Shown in pieces: positions 25,761 to 35,021 of a stretch of DNA of 64,000 nucleotides (within the stretch, counting starts at the first letter, position 1; each line of letters opens with the position of its first letter). Origin of the DNA: Neobacillus cucumis (GTDB lineage: Bacteria > Bacillota > Bacilli > Bacillales_B > DSM-18226); contig NZ_JAMBOH010000006.1 in the NCBI RefSeq assembly GCF_023715505.1, positions 124,001-188,000 on the forward strand, read 5' to 3'. The position numbers were made by a program, and so were the translations under genes. The notes below the pieces were generated by a model that saw nothing but the letters and a program-made list of their open reading frames with translations, had not been told where the DNA came from and did no database searches.

Positions 25761-26732
25761 ATGGGTAAAAAAGTACTTGTTTTTGTAGAAAGCAAAGATG
25801 GAAAGCTGCGGAATGTCTCTTTTGAAGCCTTGACAACAGCCAATAGGTTGGCTGATGGAGGGGAAGTCAATGCGGCGTTATTTGGTCCCGGAGCAACTGA
25901 ATTAGTGCAGGAAGTAAGTATGTACGGGCCAAATAAAGTTTATGTCCTGGAAGATGAAGCCCTGAAAACCTATACAACTGATGCCTATACGCAGGCATTG
26001 TGTCAGCTAATTGAGGAAGTGCAAGCGGAAGTCATTCTGATGGGGCATACAGCGATTGGAAAAGACGTGGCCCCGAGAGTGGCTGGGAAATTAGGGGCTG
26101 GACTGGTTTCGGACTGCACAGGGGCAGAGTTAGAGGATGGCGCCATTGTCTTTACCCGGCCGATTTATGCAGGGAAAGCATTCCAAAAGAAGGTCTTTAC
26201 CCAAGGGAAAGTGTTTGCGACCTTAAGACCGAATAATTTTGAGCTAAAAGAAAATCCTGTGCAGGCTGAGATTGTTCCATTCCATCCGGTCATAAAGGAT
26301 TTAAGAACCATTGTGAAAGAAATCGTTCGGAAAGCCACAACTGGAGTGGATCTGAGTGAAGCAAAAGTGATAGTTTCCGGCGGCCGCGGTGTGAAAAGTA
26401 AAGATGGATTCAATCCTCTTCAGGAGCTGGCAGAAGTATTGGGCGGTGCAGTCGGAGCTTCACGCGGGGCCTGTGATGCAGATTTTTGTGACTATTCACT
26501 GCAAATTGGACAAACAGGAAAAGTGGTAACACCTGATTTGTATATCGCTTGCGGGATTTCCGGTGCCATTCAGCATTTGGCCGGTATGTCGAATTCTAAA
26601 GTGATTGTGGCCATCAACAAGGATCCGGAAGCACCGATTTTCCAAGTAGCCGACTACGGAATTGTAGGCGATTTGTTTGAGGTTGTTCCTCTTTTAACAG
26701 AAGAATTTAACAAACTATTGGTCACCGTTTAA
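25761..26732 (+). CDS. etfA: electron transfer flavoprotein alpha subunit
   Basis: A 323-residue EtfA with the C-terminal FAD-binding domain: SGGRGVKSKDGF, GGAVGASRGACDADF, IGQTGKVVTPDLYIACGISG and INKDPEAPIFQVADYGIVGD. It forms the ETF dimer with the adjacent EtfB. The ATG at 25761 is nine bases from AGGAGG; an earlier in-frame ATG at 25752 touches that site and is unlikely. A terminator follows. Confidence 0.93.
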   Translation: MGKKVLVFVESKDGKLRNVSFEALTTANRLADGGEVNAALFGPGATELVQEVSMYGPNKVYVLEDEALKTYTTDAYTQALCQLIEEVQAEVILMGHTAIGKDVAPRVAGKLGAGLVSDCTGAELEDGAIVFTRPIYAGKAFQKKVFTQGKVFATLRPNNFELKENPVQAEIVPFHPVIKDLRTIVKEIVRKATTGVDLSEAKVIVSGGRGVKSKDGFNPLQELAEVLGGAVGASRGACDADFCDYSLQIGQTGKVVTPDLYIACGISGAIQHLAGMSNSKVIVAINKDPEAPIFQVADYGIVGDLFEVVPLLTEEFNKLLVTV

Positions 26733-26765
26733 ATTTCTAGAAACGGGTTTAATATGGTGCCATTT

Positions 26766-26801
26766 TAGTCCCCCTTTTTTAAAACAGAGGGGACTATTTT
26801 T
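26766..26801 (+). terminator. terminator after etfA
   Basis: TAGTCCCC (26766) pairs with GGGGACTA (26789-26796) around a T/A-rich loop, followed by five T. Partial read-through into the next gene is possible, since no clear promoter is visible for it. Confidence 0.8.
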
Positions 26802-26881
26802 ACACACTGGAATATTTAAGCGTTTTAGCACAATCCACAATGTAACGAAAATAACTAAATCCGACAATAGGGGAGGACAAA

Positions 26882-28948
26882 ATGTTATTACTGCTGAATT
26901 TACTTGCTTTCCTAGCGGTGACAGGATATGCCGTTTATTTATTTGCCCAACTTGTATACAGCCGGTATTTGTTCATAAAGCTTGGTAAGAAAGTTGATTA
27001 TAAACAGGACCTCAAAGAACGAATCAATGCTGTGTTAGTGAATGGGTTCGGCCAGCGAAAATTGTTTAAAGACAAGAAAAGCGGTCTCATGCACTTAATC
27101 TTGTTTTATGGCTTTTTTATCATCCAGGTTGGACTCATCGAAATCATTATAAAGGGATTTTTCAGAGGGTATGAATTCCCTTTCGGCAGTGCGCACAAAT
27201 ATTTTAGTCTCTTGCAGGAATGGACGGTTTTCCTCATGCTGTGCGCAATGATCTATGCCTTTTATCGCCGCTATATCGAGAAGCTGAAGCGGCTGCAATT
27301 AAAGCGGGATAAGAAAGCTGCATTTGTCATTATTGCTTTAATTACACTGACCCTGTCCATCCTGTTTACACTGGGATTTGAACAGGTCATGCTGGGACAT
27401 CATCCCGATTTCTCCCACACTCCATTCTCAGGAGTCATAGCACAAGCCTTCTTTGGTATTGGAAAGACAGCGGGAACCGTGCTGTTTTACGTATTTTGGT
27501 GGCTGCATCTCTTGACCGTGGTATCCTTCATGGTATTCGTACCGCAGTCAAAGCAGGCACATGAGGTATTTGCCATGTTCAACCTCTTTTTCAAAAGGAG
27601 CGGTCCTGTTGGAAAATTGAGAAAGATTGATTTCGAGGATGAAGCAATTGAGGAATTTGGCGTCGGGAAAATTGAGGATTTTACCCGGCAGCAGTTGATT
27701 GATCTCTATGCGTGCGCGGAATGCGGACGATGCACGAATATGTGTCCGGCTTCTGTAACGGGAAAGACCTTATCTCCGATGCAATTAATTGTGAAAATGA
27801 GGGATCATTTGACAGAAAAAGGAGCAGCTGTAACCTCCCGCAGTCCATGGATGCCCAGTCTGGTTGTTGGCTCTTCTGCCTTATCACTGGGACCCGCTGC
27901 ACAGGAAGCTGCAGCATCGGTGGAAATGCCTAATTTAATTGGCGATGTGATTACCGAGGAAGAATTATGGGCGTGCACGACCTGCCGGAATTGCGAAGAT
28001 CAATGTCCAGTGGCGAACGAACATGTCGACAAAATCATTGATTTAAGGCGTTATTTGGTGATGACGGAAGGCAGTATGCCTCACGAAGCAACCCGTTATT
28101 TTCAAAATATTGAGCGGCAAAGCAATCCATGGGGGATGAACCGGAAGGAGCGCATCAAGTGGCGTGAGGAATGCAAGGATATCCAAGTTCCGACGGTAAA
28201 GGAAGTAGAAGAATTTGACTTTCTGTTCTGGGTGGGGTCAATGGGGTCCTATGATAAACGAAGCCAAAAGATTGTACAATCCTTTGCTGAAATTATGAAT
28301 ACGGCCGGTATCCGCTTTGCCATTCTTGGTAACGAAGAGCGTAATTCCGGTGATACGGCACGCAGAATGGGGAACGAATTTTTATTTCAACAATTATGTG
28401 AAGAGAATATTGCCAATTTTCAGGCTCATGGGGTGAAGAAAATTGTGACCATCGATCCCCATGCTTTCAACACTTTTAAACATGAATATCCTGAGTTTGG
28501 TTTGGAAGCAGAGGTCTATCATCATACGGAACTGATTTGGAAGTGGATCCAAGAAGGCCGGATTAAGCCGAAGAACGAAGTCAAGGAATCGATTGCCTAT
28601 CATGATTCCTGTTATATTGGCCGCTATAACAATATCTATGATACCCCGCGCCAAATTCTTAAATCGATTCCTGGAGTAAAAGTCTTAGAGATGGAACGGA
28701 ATAAAGAAAATGCCATGTGCTGCGGGGCTGGCGGCGGCAGGATGTGGATCGAGGAAACGCAGGGAAAACGGATCAACGTGGAACGTGTCGAACAGGCGCT
28801 CAAGCTTAGTCCAACGATGATCGGAAGTAATTGTCCGTACTGTTTGACCATGTTATCCGATGGGACGAAGGCGAAGGAAGCAGAAGAACAGGTCCAAACC
28901 ATGGATATTGCCGAGATTGTGGCGCGTTCATTATCAGCCAAGGAGTGA
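26882..28948 (+). CDS. membrane iron-sulfur ETF:menaquinone oxidoreductase (FadF-like)
   Basis: A 688-residue protein. The first 240 residues hold about five membrane segments with His residues suitable for heme, like the NarI gamma subunit. Two [4Fe-4S] motifs follow (CAECGRCTNMCPAS near 280, CTTCRNCEDQCPVA near 365). Two CCG domains come last (HDSCYIGRYNN, MCCGAGGGRMW, GSNCPYCLTML). This is the architecture of B. subtilis FadF (YwjF), thought to pass ETF electrons to menaquinone. Being 150 bases after etfBA supports that role. GGGGAGG precedes the ATG. Confidence 0.88.
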   Translation: MLLLLNLLAFLAVTGYAVYLFAQLVYSRYLFIKLGKKVDYKQDLKERINAVLVNGFGQRKLFKDKKSGLMHLILFYGFFIIQVGLIEIIIKGFFRGYEFPFGSAHKYFSLLQEWTVFLMLCAMIYAFYRRYIEKLKRLQLKRDKKAAFVIIALITLTLSILFTLGFEQVMLGHHPDFSHTPFSGVIAQAFFGIGKTAGTVLFYVFWWLHLLTVVSFMVFVPQSKQAHEVFAMFNLFFKRSGPVGKLRKIDFEDEAIEEFGVGKIEDFTRQQLIDLYACAECGRCTNMCPASVTGKTLSPMQLIVKMRDHLTEKGAAVTSRSPWMPSLVVGSSALSLGPAAQEAAASVEMPNLIGDVITEEELWACTTCRNCEDQCPVANEHVDKIIDLRRYLVMTEGSMPHEATRYFQNIERQSNPWGMNRKERIKWREECKDIQVPTVKEVEEFDFLFWVGSMGSYDKRSQKIVQSFAEIMNTAGIRFAILGNEERNSGDTARRMGNEFLFQQLCEENIANFQAHGVKKIVTIDPHAFNTFKHEYPEFGLEAEVYHHTELIWKWIQEGRIKPKNEVKESIAYHDSCYIGRYNNIYDTPRQILKSIPGVKVLEMERNKENAMCCGAGGGRMWIEETQGKRINVERVEQALKLSPTMIGSNCPYCLTMLSDGTKAKEAEEQVQTMDIAEIVARSLSAKE

Positions 28949-28953
28949 TGGAG

Positions 28954-29730
28954 ATGGAATATCAAAATATTTTAGTGGAACAAGAAGGAAGCATCGGGAT
29001 CATTAAGATGAATCGGCCGGATGTCAGAAATGCGTTAGATAGCCAAACCTTAACCGAAATAAGCCATGCACTGGAAACCCTCGAGAATGATGATGGAGTG
29101 GGAGTAATCGTCTTTACCGGAGCGGGGGAAAAATCATTTGCAGCGGGCGCAGACATTCGTCAGTTAAGGGAAAAGCAGCCCCTCGATGCGCTCTTTCCGG
29201 GAATGTCTGGCACATATCGCAGGATTGAAAATTGTACGAAAGCAACGATTGCAGCTGTTAATGGCTTTGCATTGGGCGGCGGGTGTGAGCTGGCAATGGC
29301 CTGCGATATTCGAATCGCAGCACAACACGCCAAATTCGGTCTGCCGGAGCTCAATTTGTCGATCATTCCGGGTGCAGGCGGAACCCAGCGTTTAGCCCGA
29401 ATCATTGGAAAGGGCAGAGCGATCGATATGATTTTGACTGGAGAAATCATAACAGCAAAGCGGGCAGAAGAAATCGGCTTAGTCTCCGAGGTGGTACCTA
29501 TGGAAGATTTGTGGCATGCCGCAAAAGCGAAAGCGGAAAAGATTTTAGCAAAAGGCCCGTTTGCGGTTCGAATGGCCAAACTTGTGATTAACCGTGGATT
29601 TGATACGGATATGGATACGGCACTGTTAATCGAAAAACTGTCCCAAGCCGTTTTGTTTGGATCCCATGATAAGAATGAAGGGACACAGGCCTTTCTTGAA
29701 AAAAGGCAGGCAGCCTTTACCGGTCAATAG
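28954..29730 (+). CDS. enoyl-CoA hydratase
   Basis: A 258-residue crotonase-family enzyme. The oxyanion-hole segment is AAGADIRQL, and both hydratase glutamates are present: GGGCELAMACD and FGLPELNLSIIPGAGGTQRL. It hydrates the trans-2-enoyl-CoA made by acyl-CoA dehydrogenase. The ATG at 28954 is eight bases from AAGGAG; an earlier ATG overlapping the upstream TGA is too close to it. Coupled to the ETF oxidoreductase gene. Confidence 0.9.
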   Translation: MEYQNILVEQEGSIGIIKMNRPDVRNALDSQTLTEISHALETLENDDGVGVIVFTGAGEKSFAAGADIRQLREKQPLDALFPGMSGTYRRIENCTKATIAAVNGFALGGGCELAMACDIRIAAQHAKFGLPELNLSIIPGAGGTQRLARIIGKGRAIDMILTGEIITAKRAEEIGLVSEVVPMEDLWHAAKAKAEKILAKGPFAVRMAKLVINRGFDTDMDTALLIEKLSQAVLFGSHDKNEGTQAFLEKRQAAFTGQ

Positions 29731-29732
29731 GT

Positions 29733-29775
29733 GGAAACACTAATTGTTTCATTTTTGAGATACGCAGGTTTCACT
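29733..29775. promoter_or_regulatory. sigma-54 activator half-sites 2
   Basis: GGAAACA (29733-29739) and TGTTTCA (29745-29751) form a close inverted pair, and GGTTTCA follows at 29768-29774. These are the same half-sites as at the other island promoters, but the spacing is different. The region 29731-29891 is otherwise empty. Confidence 0.55.
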
Positions 29776-29891
29776 TTTAAAACCATTCAGAATATTGAGA
29801 AACGTAAAGATCTGAATTCATTTCAATAAATAATAAAAGATTGATAGATTCTGCAATATTCGACGGATTAAACACCCATATTTTTTAAATG

Positions 29892-29908
29892 TTGGCACGA
29901 TAATTGCA
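29892..29908 (+). promoter_or_regulatory. sigma-54 promoter 2
   Basis: TTGGCACGATAATTGCA with GG at 29894 and GC at 29906, exact ten-base spacing. It lies 37 bases before the acyl-CoA synthetase start. Confidence 0.92.
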
Positions 29909-29944
29909 AATATACTAAGTAAATAGATTTGAAAGGAGAAAGGT

Positions 29945-32053
29945 ATGAGTAACAACTTGAGATATTTGTTTGACCCGGACAGTATAGCGATCATCGGCTG
30001 TTCTCCGGACGCCAAAAAGATAGGCGGCAGACCTTTAGATTACTTAATTAAATATGGTTATCAAGGAAACATCTATCCAATCAATCCAAACTATCCAGAA
30101 ATTCGTGGGTTACAATGCTACGAAAATATTATAAGTGTTCAGGGGGAGATTGACTTAGCGATTATCGCCTTACCCCAAAAATTAGTGTTGAACACTTTTA
30201 AGTCCTGCATAGAAAAAAAAGTACGGTCTGTGGTCATTTTTAGCGCTGGGTTCTCTGAATTAGGGAAGGAAGGCAAAAAAGAACAAGAAGAGCTTTCTAG
30301 GCTGGCTAAGGAAAACAATATTCGTGTCTTAGGTCCAAACTGCTTAGGTTTATTCAATGTAAGTAAAGGGATGTATGCGACCTTTTCAACCATCTTAGAA
30401 GAAGAGGAACCGATTCAGGGCGGTAATATCGGTTTTGTCAGTCAAAGTGGAGCGTTCGGGTCCCATGTCTTTACATTAGCCAGGCAGCATCATATTGGGT
30501 TTAGCCATTTTGTTGCGACTGGAAATGAGAGTGATATTGATGTAGCAGACTGTATTCAATATTTGGCTGAGGACGAACAAACCGATGTGATTGCCTGCTA
30601 CATTGAAGGGGCGAAAGATGGGAAGAAATTGACCCAAGCTTTAAAACTGGCTAAACAAAAGAATAAGCCGGTTGTCGTTTTAAAAGTAGGCAAATCGGAT
30701 GCCGGGATGAAAGCAGCGATGTCCCATACCGGGTCCATGGTTGGCTCTGATGCGGTATATGATACCATTTTTAGTCAATATGGGGCTTACCGGTCAAATA
30801 CCATTGATGAGTTTATTGATCTTGCCCAGGCCTTTTCGAAATTGCCGGTAGTCGACGGTAACCGAGTGGCGATTTTCACGATTTCAGGCGGAGTGGGCAT
30901 CATGCTTGCGGATCAAGCTATGGAAAATGGCCTGGTGTTACCAGAAACACCAGTGGATGTCCAAAAGAGATTAAAAGAAATGCTTCCAATCGCAAGTGTT
31001 AAAAATCCACTGGATACAACGGCACAAATCTCCTATATGCCGACATTGCTGGAAGACTTTATGGAGGCGGTCCTAAAAAGTGGTCACTATGATTCTGCCA
31101 TTGTATTTTTGGGTTTTGCCGGCTTAAAGACGGACTCATTAAACGCGAGAATTAAATCACTTCTCAAAGTAAAGGCGAAGTTCCCGCAGATTCCTCTCGT
31201 TACCGTGACGTTAAATAATCCAAGCTCCAAGAAATTACTTTCTGATTTTGGATTAGTCGTCAACGAAGACCCGACGAGGGCGGTAAAAATGTTGTCCGCA
31301 TTAGTTCAATTAGGTAAGACCATGAAAAGGGAAGCAGTAGAGAGTCCAAGAGAAAACAGGGAAGTAAGCCTGAAAAGCTTTATTTTGAACGATTCAAAGG
31401 AATTAACTGAATATACAAGTAAGAAAGTGATTGCCCAATATGATCTGCCGGTTACGCAGGAAAAACTGGCAAATAATGCAGAGGAAGCGGTCGAATTCGC
31501 AGTGCGGATCGGTTATCCGGTTGTTTTAAAAGGGATGTCCCCTCAGATTTTACATAAAACCGAAAAAGGCTTAGTTCTCTTACATCTAAAAGATTCCAAA
31601 GAAGTAGAAGAAGGTTTTAACCGATTGAAACAAATCATTGATGAAACCGAAAATGCAACATTTGAAGGTGTCTTAATTCAAGAAATGGTAACAGAAAAAT
31701 CAGTTGAGATGTACGTAGGATCTAAAAAGGATCCGGTTTTTGGACAAATGATCCTTGTGGGCTTAGGCGGGATTTATATAGAAGTATTCAAAGATGTTGC
31801 AATGAGAAAAGCACCTGTATCTGTGGAAATGGCTGCAGAAATGATAGAGGAATTAAAATCGAGTGCCATGCTCAAGGAGTTTAGAGGAAATTCTGCGTAT
31901 GATGTAACCGCTTTAAGTGAGTTTATATCAAAATTCAGTTATTTTATCGATGCATTCGAAGATGAGATTGAAGAAATTGACCTTAATCCTACACTGGTTT
32001 TTAAGAACGACAAAGGGGTTAAGGTAGTAGATGCATTGATGAAGTTGGTCTAA
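29945..32053 (+). CDS. ADP-forming acyl-CoA synthetase, fused alpha-beta
   Basis: A 702-residue protein of the NDP-forming acetyl-CoA synthetase superfamily. The N-terminal CoA-binding Rossmann domain starts LFDPDSIAIIGCSPD and has VLGPNCLGLFN; a succinyl-CoA-ligase-like domain holds FVSQSGAFG and AAMSHTGSMVG; an ATP-grasp domain occupies about residues 480-702 (GYPVVLKGMSPQILHKTEKG, EIDLNPTLVF). It makes or cleaves an acyl-CoA with ADP/ATP and phosphate. As head of the second sigma-54 operon it is the best candidate for activating the island's acid substrate. Substrate unknown. Confidence 0.88.
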   Translation: MSNNLRYLFDPDSIAIIGCSPDAKKIGGRPLDYLIKYGYQGNIYPINPNYPEIRGLQCYENIISVQGEIDLAIIALPQKLVLNTFKSCIEKKVRSVVIFSAGFSELGKEGKKEQEELSRLAKENNIRVLGPNCLGLFNVSKGMYATFSTILEEEEPIQGGNIGFVSQSGAFGSHVFTLARQHHIGFSHFVATGNESDIDVADCIQYLAEDEQTDVIACYIEGAKDGKKLTQALKLAKQKNKPVVVLKVGKSDAGMKAAMSHTGSMVGSDAVYDTIFSQYGAYRSNTIDEFIDLAQAFSKLPVVDGNRVAIFTISGGVGIMLADQAMENGLVLPETPVDVQKRLKEMLPIASVKNPLDTTAQISYMPTLLEDFMEAVLKSGHYDSAIVFLGFAGLKTDSLNARIKSLLKVKAKFPQIPLVTVTLNNPSSKKLLSDFGLVVNEDPTRAVKMLSALVQLGKTMKREAVESPRENREVSLKSFILNDSKELTEYTSKKVIAQYDLPVTQEKLANNAEEAVEFAVRIGYPVVLKGMSPQILHKTEKGLVLLHLKDSKEVEEGFNRLKQIIDETENATFEGVLIQEMVTEKSVEMYVGSKKDPVFGQMILVGLGGIYIEVFKDVAMRKAPVSVEMAAEMIEELKSSAMLKEFRGNSAYDVTALSEFISKFSYFIDAFEDEIEEIDLNPTLVFKNDKGVKVVDALMKLV

Positions 32054-32091
32054 AAACGAACGAACATTCTAAGGTAGACGGAGGGGTTAAA

Positions 32092-32865
32092 GTGGGGAGA
32101 TTGGCAGAAGAGATTGCAGTGGTAACAGGGTCTGCTGGAGGAATCGGTTTTGGAATCGCACAGGCTTTTCTTCAAGAGGGAGCGAAGGTTTGCTTGAACG
32201 ATGTCAATGAAACACTGCTAAAACAATCGTTTGAAACGTTGGCTGCTGAATTCGGCAGTGAAAATGTTACCTATTATACAGGCAGTGTTGGGAGCAGCGA
32301 GGATGCTTTCGGCATGGTGGAACATACCGTAAAAACGTTCGGCACTTTGACGATTGCGGTAAATAATGCAGGCGGAGCGCTCGGAACACCGCTAGATTTT
32401 GAACAATTGACAGCGGAAGACTGGGACAAGGTGATGGGTGTCAACTTAAGGGGAACCTTCCTTGTGTCCCAGGCGGCTGTTGCCGTCATGAAAGAGAACA
32501 AACGCGGAAGTATTGTCAACATGTCGTCCGTGACGGCGAAAAAAGGAATGAAGACCGCCAATGCCGCATATGCCACTTCGAAGGGCGGGATTGCCACCTT
32601 CACACGCAAGCTTGCCTACGATGTGGGTCAATACGGCATCCGTGTGAACGCGATTGCACCCGGAAGTATCGTTAGCGGTGAAAAGATGAGGGAGCTTCAT
32701 GAAGATAATGCAGAAGCGGTCAAACGATTCCGCGAAGAACTGCTCGTGAATTTCGTAGGAGAGCCGATTGACATTGCAAACGCGGCAGTGTTCTTAGCCT
32801 CGAATGAGTCCCGATACATAACGGGCGAAGTAATGGAAATTAATGGCGGAGTTTACATGGGGTAA
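32092..32865 (+). CDS. short-chain dehydrogenase/reductase
   Basis: A 257-residue classical SDR: cofactor motif TGSAGGIGFGIAQ, NNAGG, catalytic Ser in NMSSVTAKKGM and YATSK as YxxxK, with the C-terminal YITGEVMEINGG. The GTG start follows GGAGGGG. It probably oxidises or reduces a hydroxyl/keto intermediate. It is close to FabG-like enzymes, but the catabolic context argues against fatty-acid synthesis. Confidence 0.88.
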   Translation: MGRLAEEIAVVTGSAGGIGFGIAQAFLQEGAKVCLNDVNETLLKQSFETLAAEFGSENVTYYTGSVGSSEDAFGMVEHTVKTFGTLTIAVNNAGGALGTPLDFEQLTAEDWDKVMGVNLRGTFLVSQAAVAVMKENKRGSIVNMSSVTAKKGMKTANAAYATSKGGIATFTRKLAYDVGQYGIRVNAIAPGSIVSGEKMRELHEDNAEAVKRFREELLVNFVGEPIDIANAAVFLASNESRYITGEVMEINGGVYMG

Positions 32866-32937
32866 TGATTAGTTGAAACACGAAACAAAGCGTGTTGTAT
32901 AAAAGGAAAAAACATCAATCAATTGGAGGAAGCAATC

Positions 32938-34176
32938 ATGTTGAATTTTAATCCATCAGAAGAAACAGTCGAAATTATTAATGGACTAAAACGATTTATT
33001 GATAAAGTAGTCATCCCATTGGAGGAAGAAAATTCAGAGTTACTCTATAATGAGCGAAATTATTATCTGGAAAATGGAAAGCGCCACCCAAAGGTAGAGG
33101 AATTAAGAAAAAAAGTAAGAATGGAATCGGCAAAAGCTGGATTTTACAACATGTTTGGAGCCCAGGAACTTGGGGGAGAAGAACTTGGCCCGGTTACATC
33201 CTTATTAGTTCAAGAGGCCATCGGTAAGAACTATCCAAATCGAAAATTGATCGAAACAGTCGTCATCCCTTCTCCCTTTACAAATGGTTTAACACCAGTA
33301 TTAAACGGTTTGAAACAAGAACTGAAAGATCAATACCTGGATGGAATTCGAACCGGTGAGAAAACCCTTTGTTTTGGTTTAACAGAACCGGATGCAGGAT
33401 CAGACGTATGGGGAATTAAAACAAAAGCAGTGAAAGACGGAAACGAATGGGTCATAAATGGTACAAAACAATGGATTACAAATTCTCCATATGCAGATTA
33501 TTGTATGTTATTTGCCGTGACAAATCCAGATATGCAAGCGAGCAGAAAAGGCGGAATCACCTGTTTCTTTGTTGATACCAAAAGCGCGGGGTTTGACGTA
33601 GACTCCGTCGTTCCTGTCATGGGAGAAATCGGTGGGGACGCCGGGATTATCAGCATTGAAAATTTACGCGTGCCTGAAGAGAATATCATTGGGGAATTAG
33701 ATAACGGATTTTCACGGGCTATGAATGGGATCAACAATGGACGGCTTGGAATGAGTGGGAAATGTATTGGCTATGCTCAATGGGCTCTAAAGCAAGCGGT
33801 GGACTATGCCAATATCCGCCAGACGTTCGGAAAGAAAATTGGTGAGCACCAAACGATTCAAAATATGCTGGCGGATTGTGCAATGGATATTTATGCTGCT
33901 CGAAATATGGCGCTGCATTGTGCCTGGAAAATTGAAAACTCCAAAAAACAACCGACTAAAGAGATTTCAATGGTTAAAGCTTACTGTACCGAAATGATGG
34001 GACGAGTGTATGACAAAGCCATCCAGATTCATGGAGGAATGGGTCTTTCAAATGAACTGAAATTAGAAGCAGGTTACCGCCTGGCAAGAACACTCCGAAT
34101 CCCAGACGGAACCTCTGAAATTCACCGACGCACCATTGCCAGACGTTTATTAAAAGGAGATTTAAATTTCAACTAA
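32938..34176 (+). CDS. acyl-CoA dehydrogenase, ACAD10/11-like
   Basis: A 412-residue flavin dehydrogenase: FGLTEPDAGSDVWGIKTKA near residue 145, INGTKQWITN, QTFGKKIGEHQ and IQIHGGMGLSN. Where most acyl-CoA dehydrogenases have the catalytic Glu in YEGT, this one has PDGTSEIH, i.e. Asp, as in the ACAD10/11-type branch. That branch often handles unusual acyl-CoA, such as hydroxylated or branched substrates. The ATG at 32938 follows TTGGAGGA. Unlike the other copy at 23782 the gene is intact. Confidence 0.88.
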   Translation: MLNFNPSEETVEIINGLKRFIDKVVIPLEEENSELLYNERNYYLENGKRHPKVEELRKKVRMESAKAGFYNMFGAQELGGEELGPVTSLLVQEAIGKNYPNRKLIETVVIPSPFTNGLTPVLNGLKQELKDQYLDGIRTGEKTLCFGLTEPDAGSDVWGIKTKAVKDGNEWVINGTKQWITNSPYADYCMLFAVTNPDMQASRKGGITCFFVDTKSAGFDVDSVVPVMGEIGGDAGIISIENLRVPEENIIGELDNGFSRAMNGINNGRLGMSGKCIGYAQWALKQAVDYANIRQTFGKKIGEHQTIQNMLADCAMDIYAARNMALHCAWKIENSKKQPTKEISMVKAYCTEMMGRVYDKAIQIHGGMGLSNELKLEAGYRLARTLRIPDGTSEIHRRTIARRLLKGDLNFN

Positions 34177-34206
34177 AAAATTTCTTGAATTGTGAGGAGG
34201 ATAAAA

Positions 34207-35001
34207 ATGGAACAACCATGTGTTTTGGTCGAAAAAAAGGGGCGTATTGCTTATGTTATTTTGAATCGTCCCGATAAATTAAATGCCTTGAATCAGCAGC
34301 TGTTCACAGAACTTGATGGTGCTTTAGAGGATATCGAAAAGGATGATAGCATCAGCGTCGTGATTTTGAAGGGAAGTGGACGTGCATTTAGTGTAGGGTA
34401 TGATGTCGGCAAGTACGCTCATCCTACAGTGATGCAAGACCGGGATAAATTGGAGGAATTTACAAAAAGATGGCTGCGAGTATGGGAATATCCAAAGCCA
34501 ATCATTGCGCAAGTCCATGGATTTGCTCTCGCTGGCGGGACACAGCTGCTAGCCTCATGTGACTTCGTCATTACCGCAGAAGATGCACAATTTGGGTTTC
34601 CATCCTTGCCTCTTGGCGGCGGATTTGTCGGGATTTACTGGGGATGGCATGTAGGACACCAGCGCGCGAAATTATTGGATTTAACTGCGGGAAGCAGGAT
34701 TACAGGGAAAGAGGCCACAGAGTATGGCATTGCTGCCCGCTGCTTTAAAGCAGAAGAATTAGAGGGAAAAACGCTCGAGATCGCCCGTGGAATTGCCAAA
34801 ACCCCGCTGGATATCTTGAAATTGAAGAAAAAGGCGCATAACAGAATGATGGAATTACAAGGTTTTCGGACGGGGGTACTATTCGGACCGGAGCAAGATG
34901 CCATCATTCATACCGCAGACGGGATTCAACTAGTCCGAGATAAGATTGGCGAATTAGGTCTAAAAGGTGCGATTCAGTGGTTCAATGACCAAGAGGTGTA
35001 A
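34207..35001 (+). CDS. crotonase-family protein lacking hydratase glutamates
   Basis: A 264-residue enoyl-CoA hydratase/isomerase fold: VILNRPDKLNALNQQL, oxyanion segment GRAFSVGYDV, ALAGGTQLLASCD and FGFPSLPLGGG. The two acid residues of true hydratases (CEL and PEL positions) are replaced by TQL and PSL, so it probably does not hydrate. Relatives do isomerisation, thioester hydrolysis, dehalogenation or ring cleavage. Start ATG follows GAGGAGG. Located between an acyl-CoA dehydrogenase and an SDR. Confidence 0.82.
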   Translation: MEQPCVLVEKKGRIAYVILNRPDKLNALNQQLFTELDGALEDIEKDDSISVVILKGSGRAFSVGYDVGKYAHPTVMQDRDKLEEFTKRWLRVWEYPKPIIAQVHGFALAGGTQLLASCDFVITAEDAQFGFPSLPLGGGFVGIYWGWHVGHQRAKLLDLTAGSRITGKEATEYGIAARCFKAEELEGKTLEIARGIAKTPLDILKLKKKAHNRMMELQGFRTGVLFGPEQDAIIHTADGIQLVRDKIGELGLKGAIQWFNDQEV

Positions 35002-35021
35002 ATTGGCAGGGAGGGCCGCTC

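Noticed and set aside
26809..26821. GG...GC element before the ETF oxidoreductase gene as a sixth sigma-54 promoter
   Set aside because: Spacing is nine, not ten, bases and flanks do not match TTGGCAC/TTGCA.
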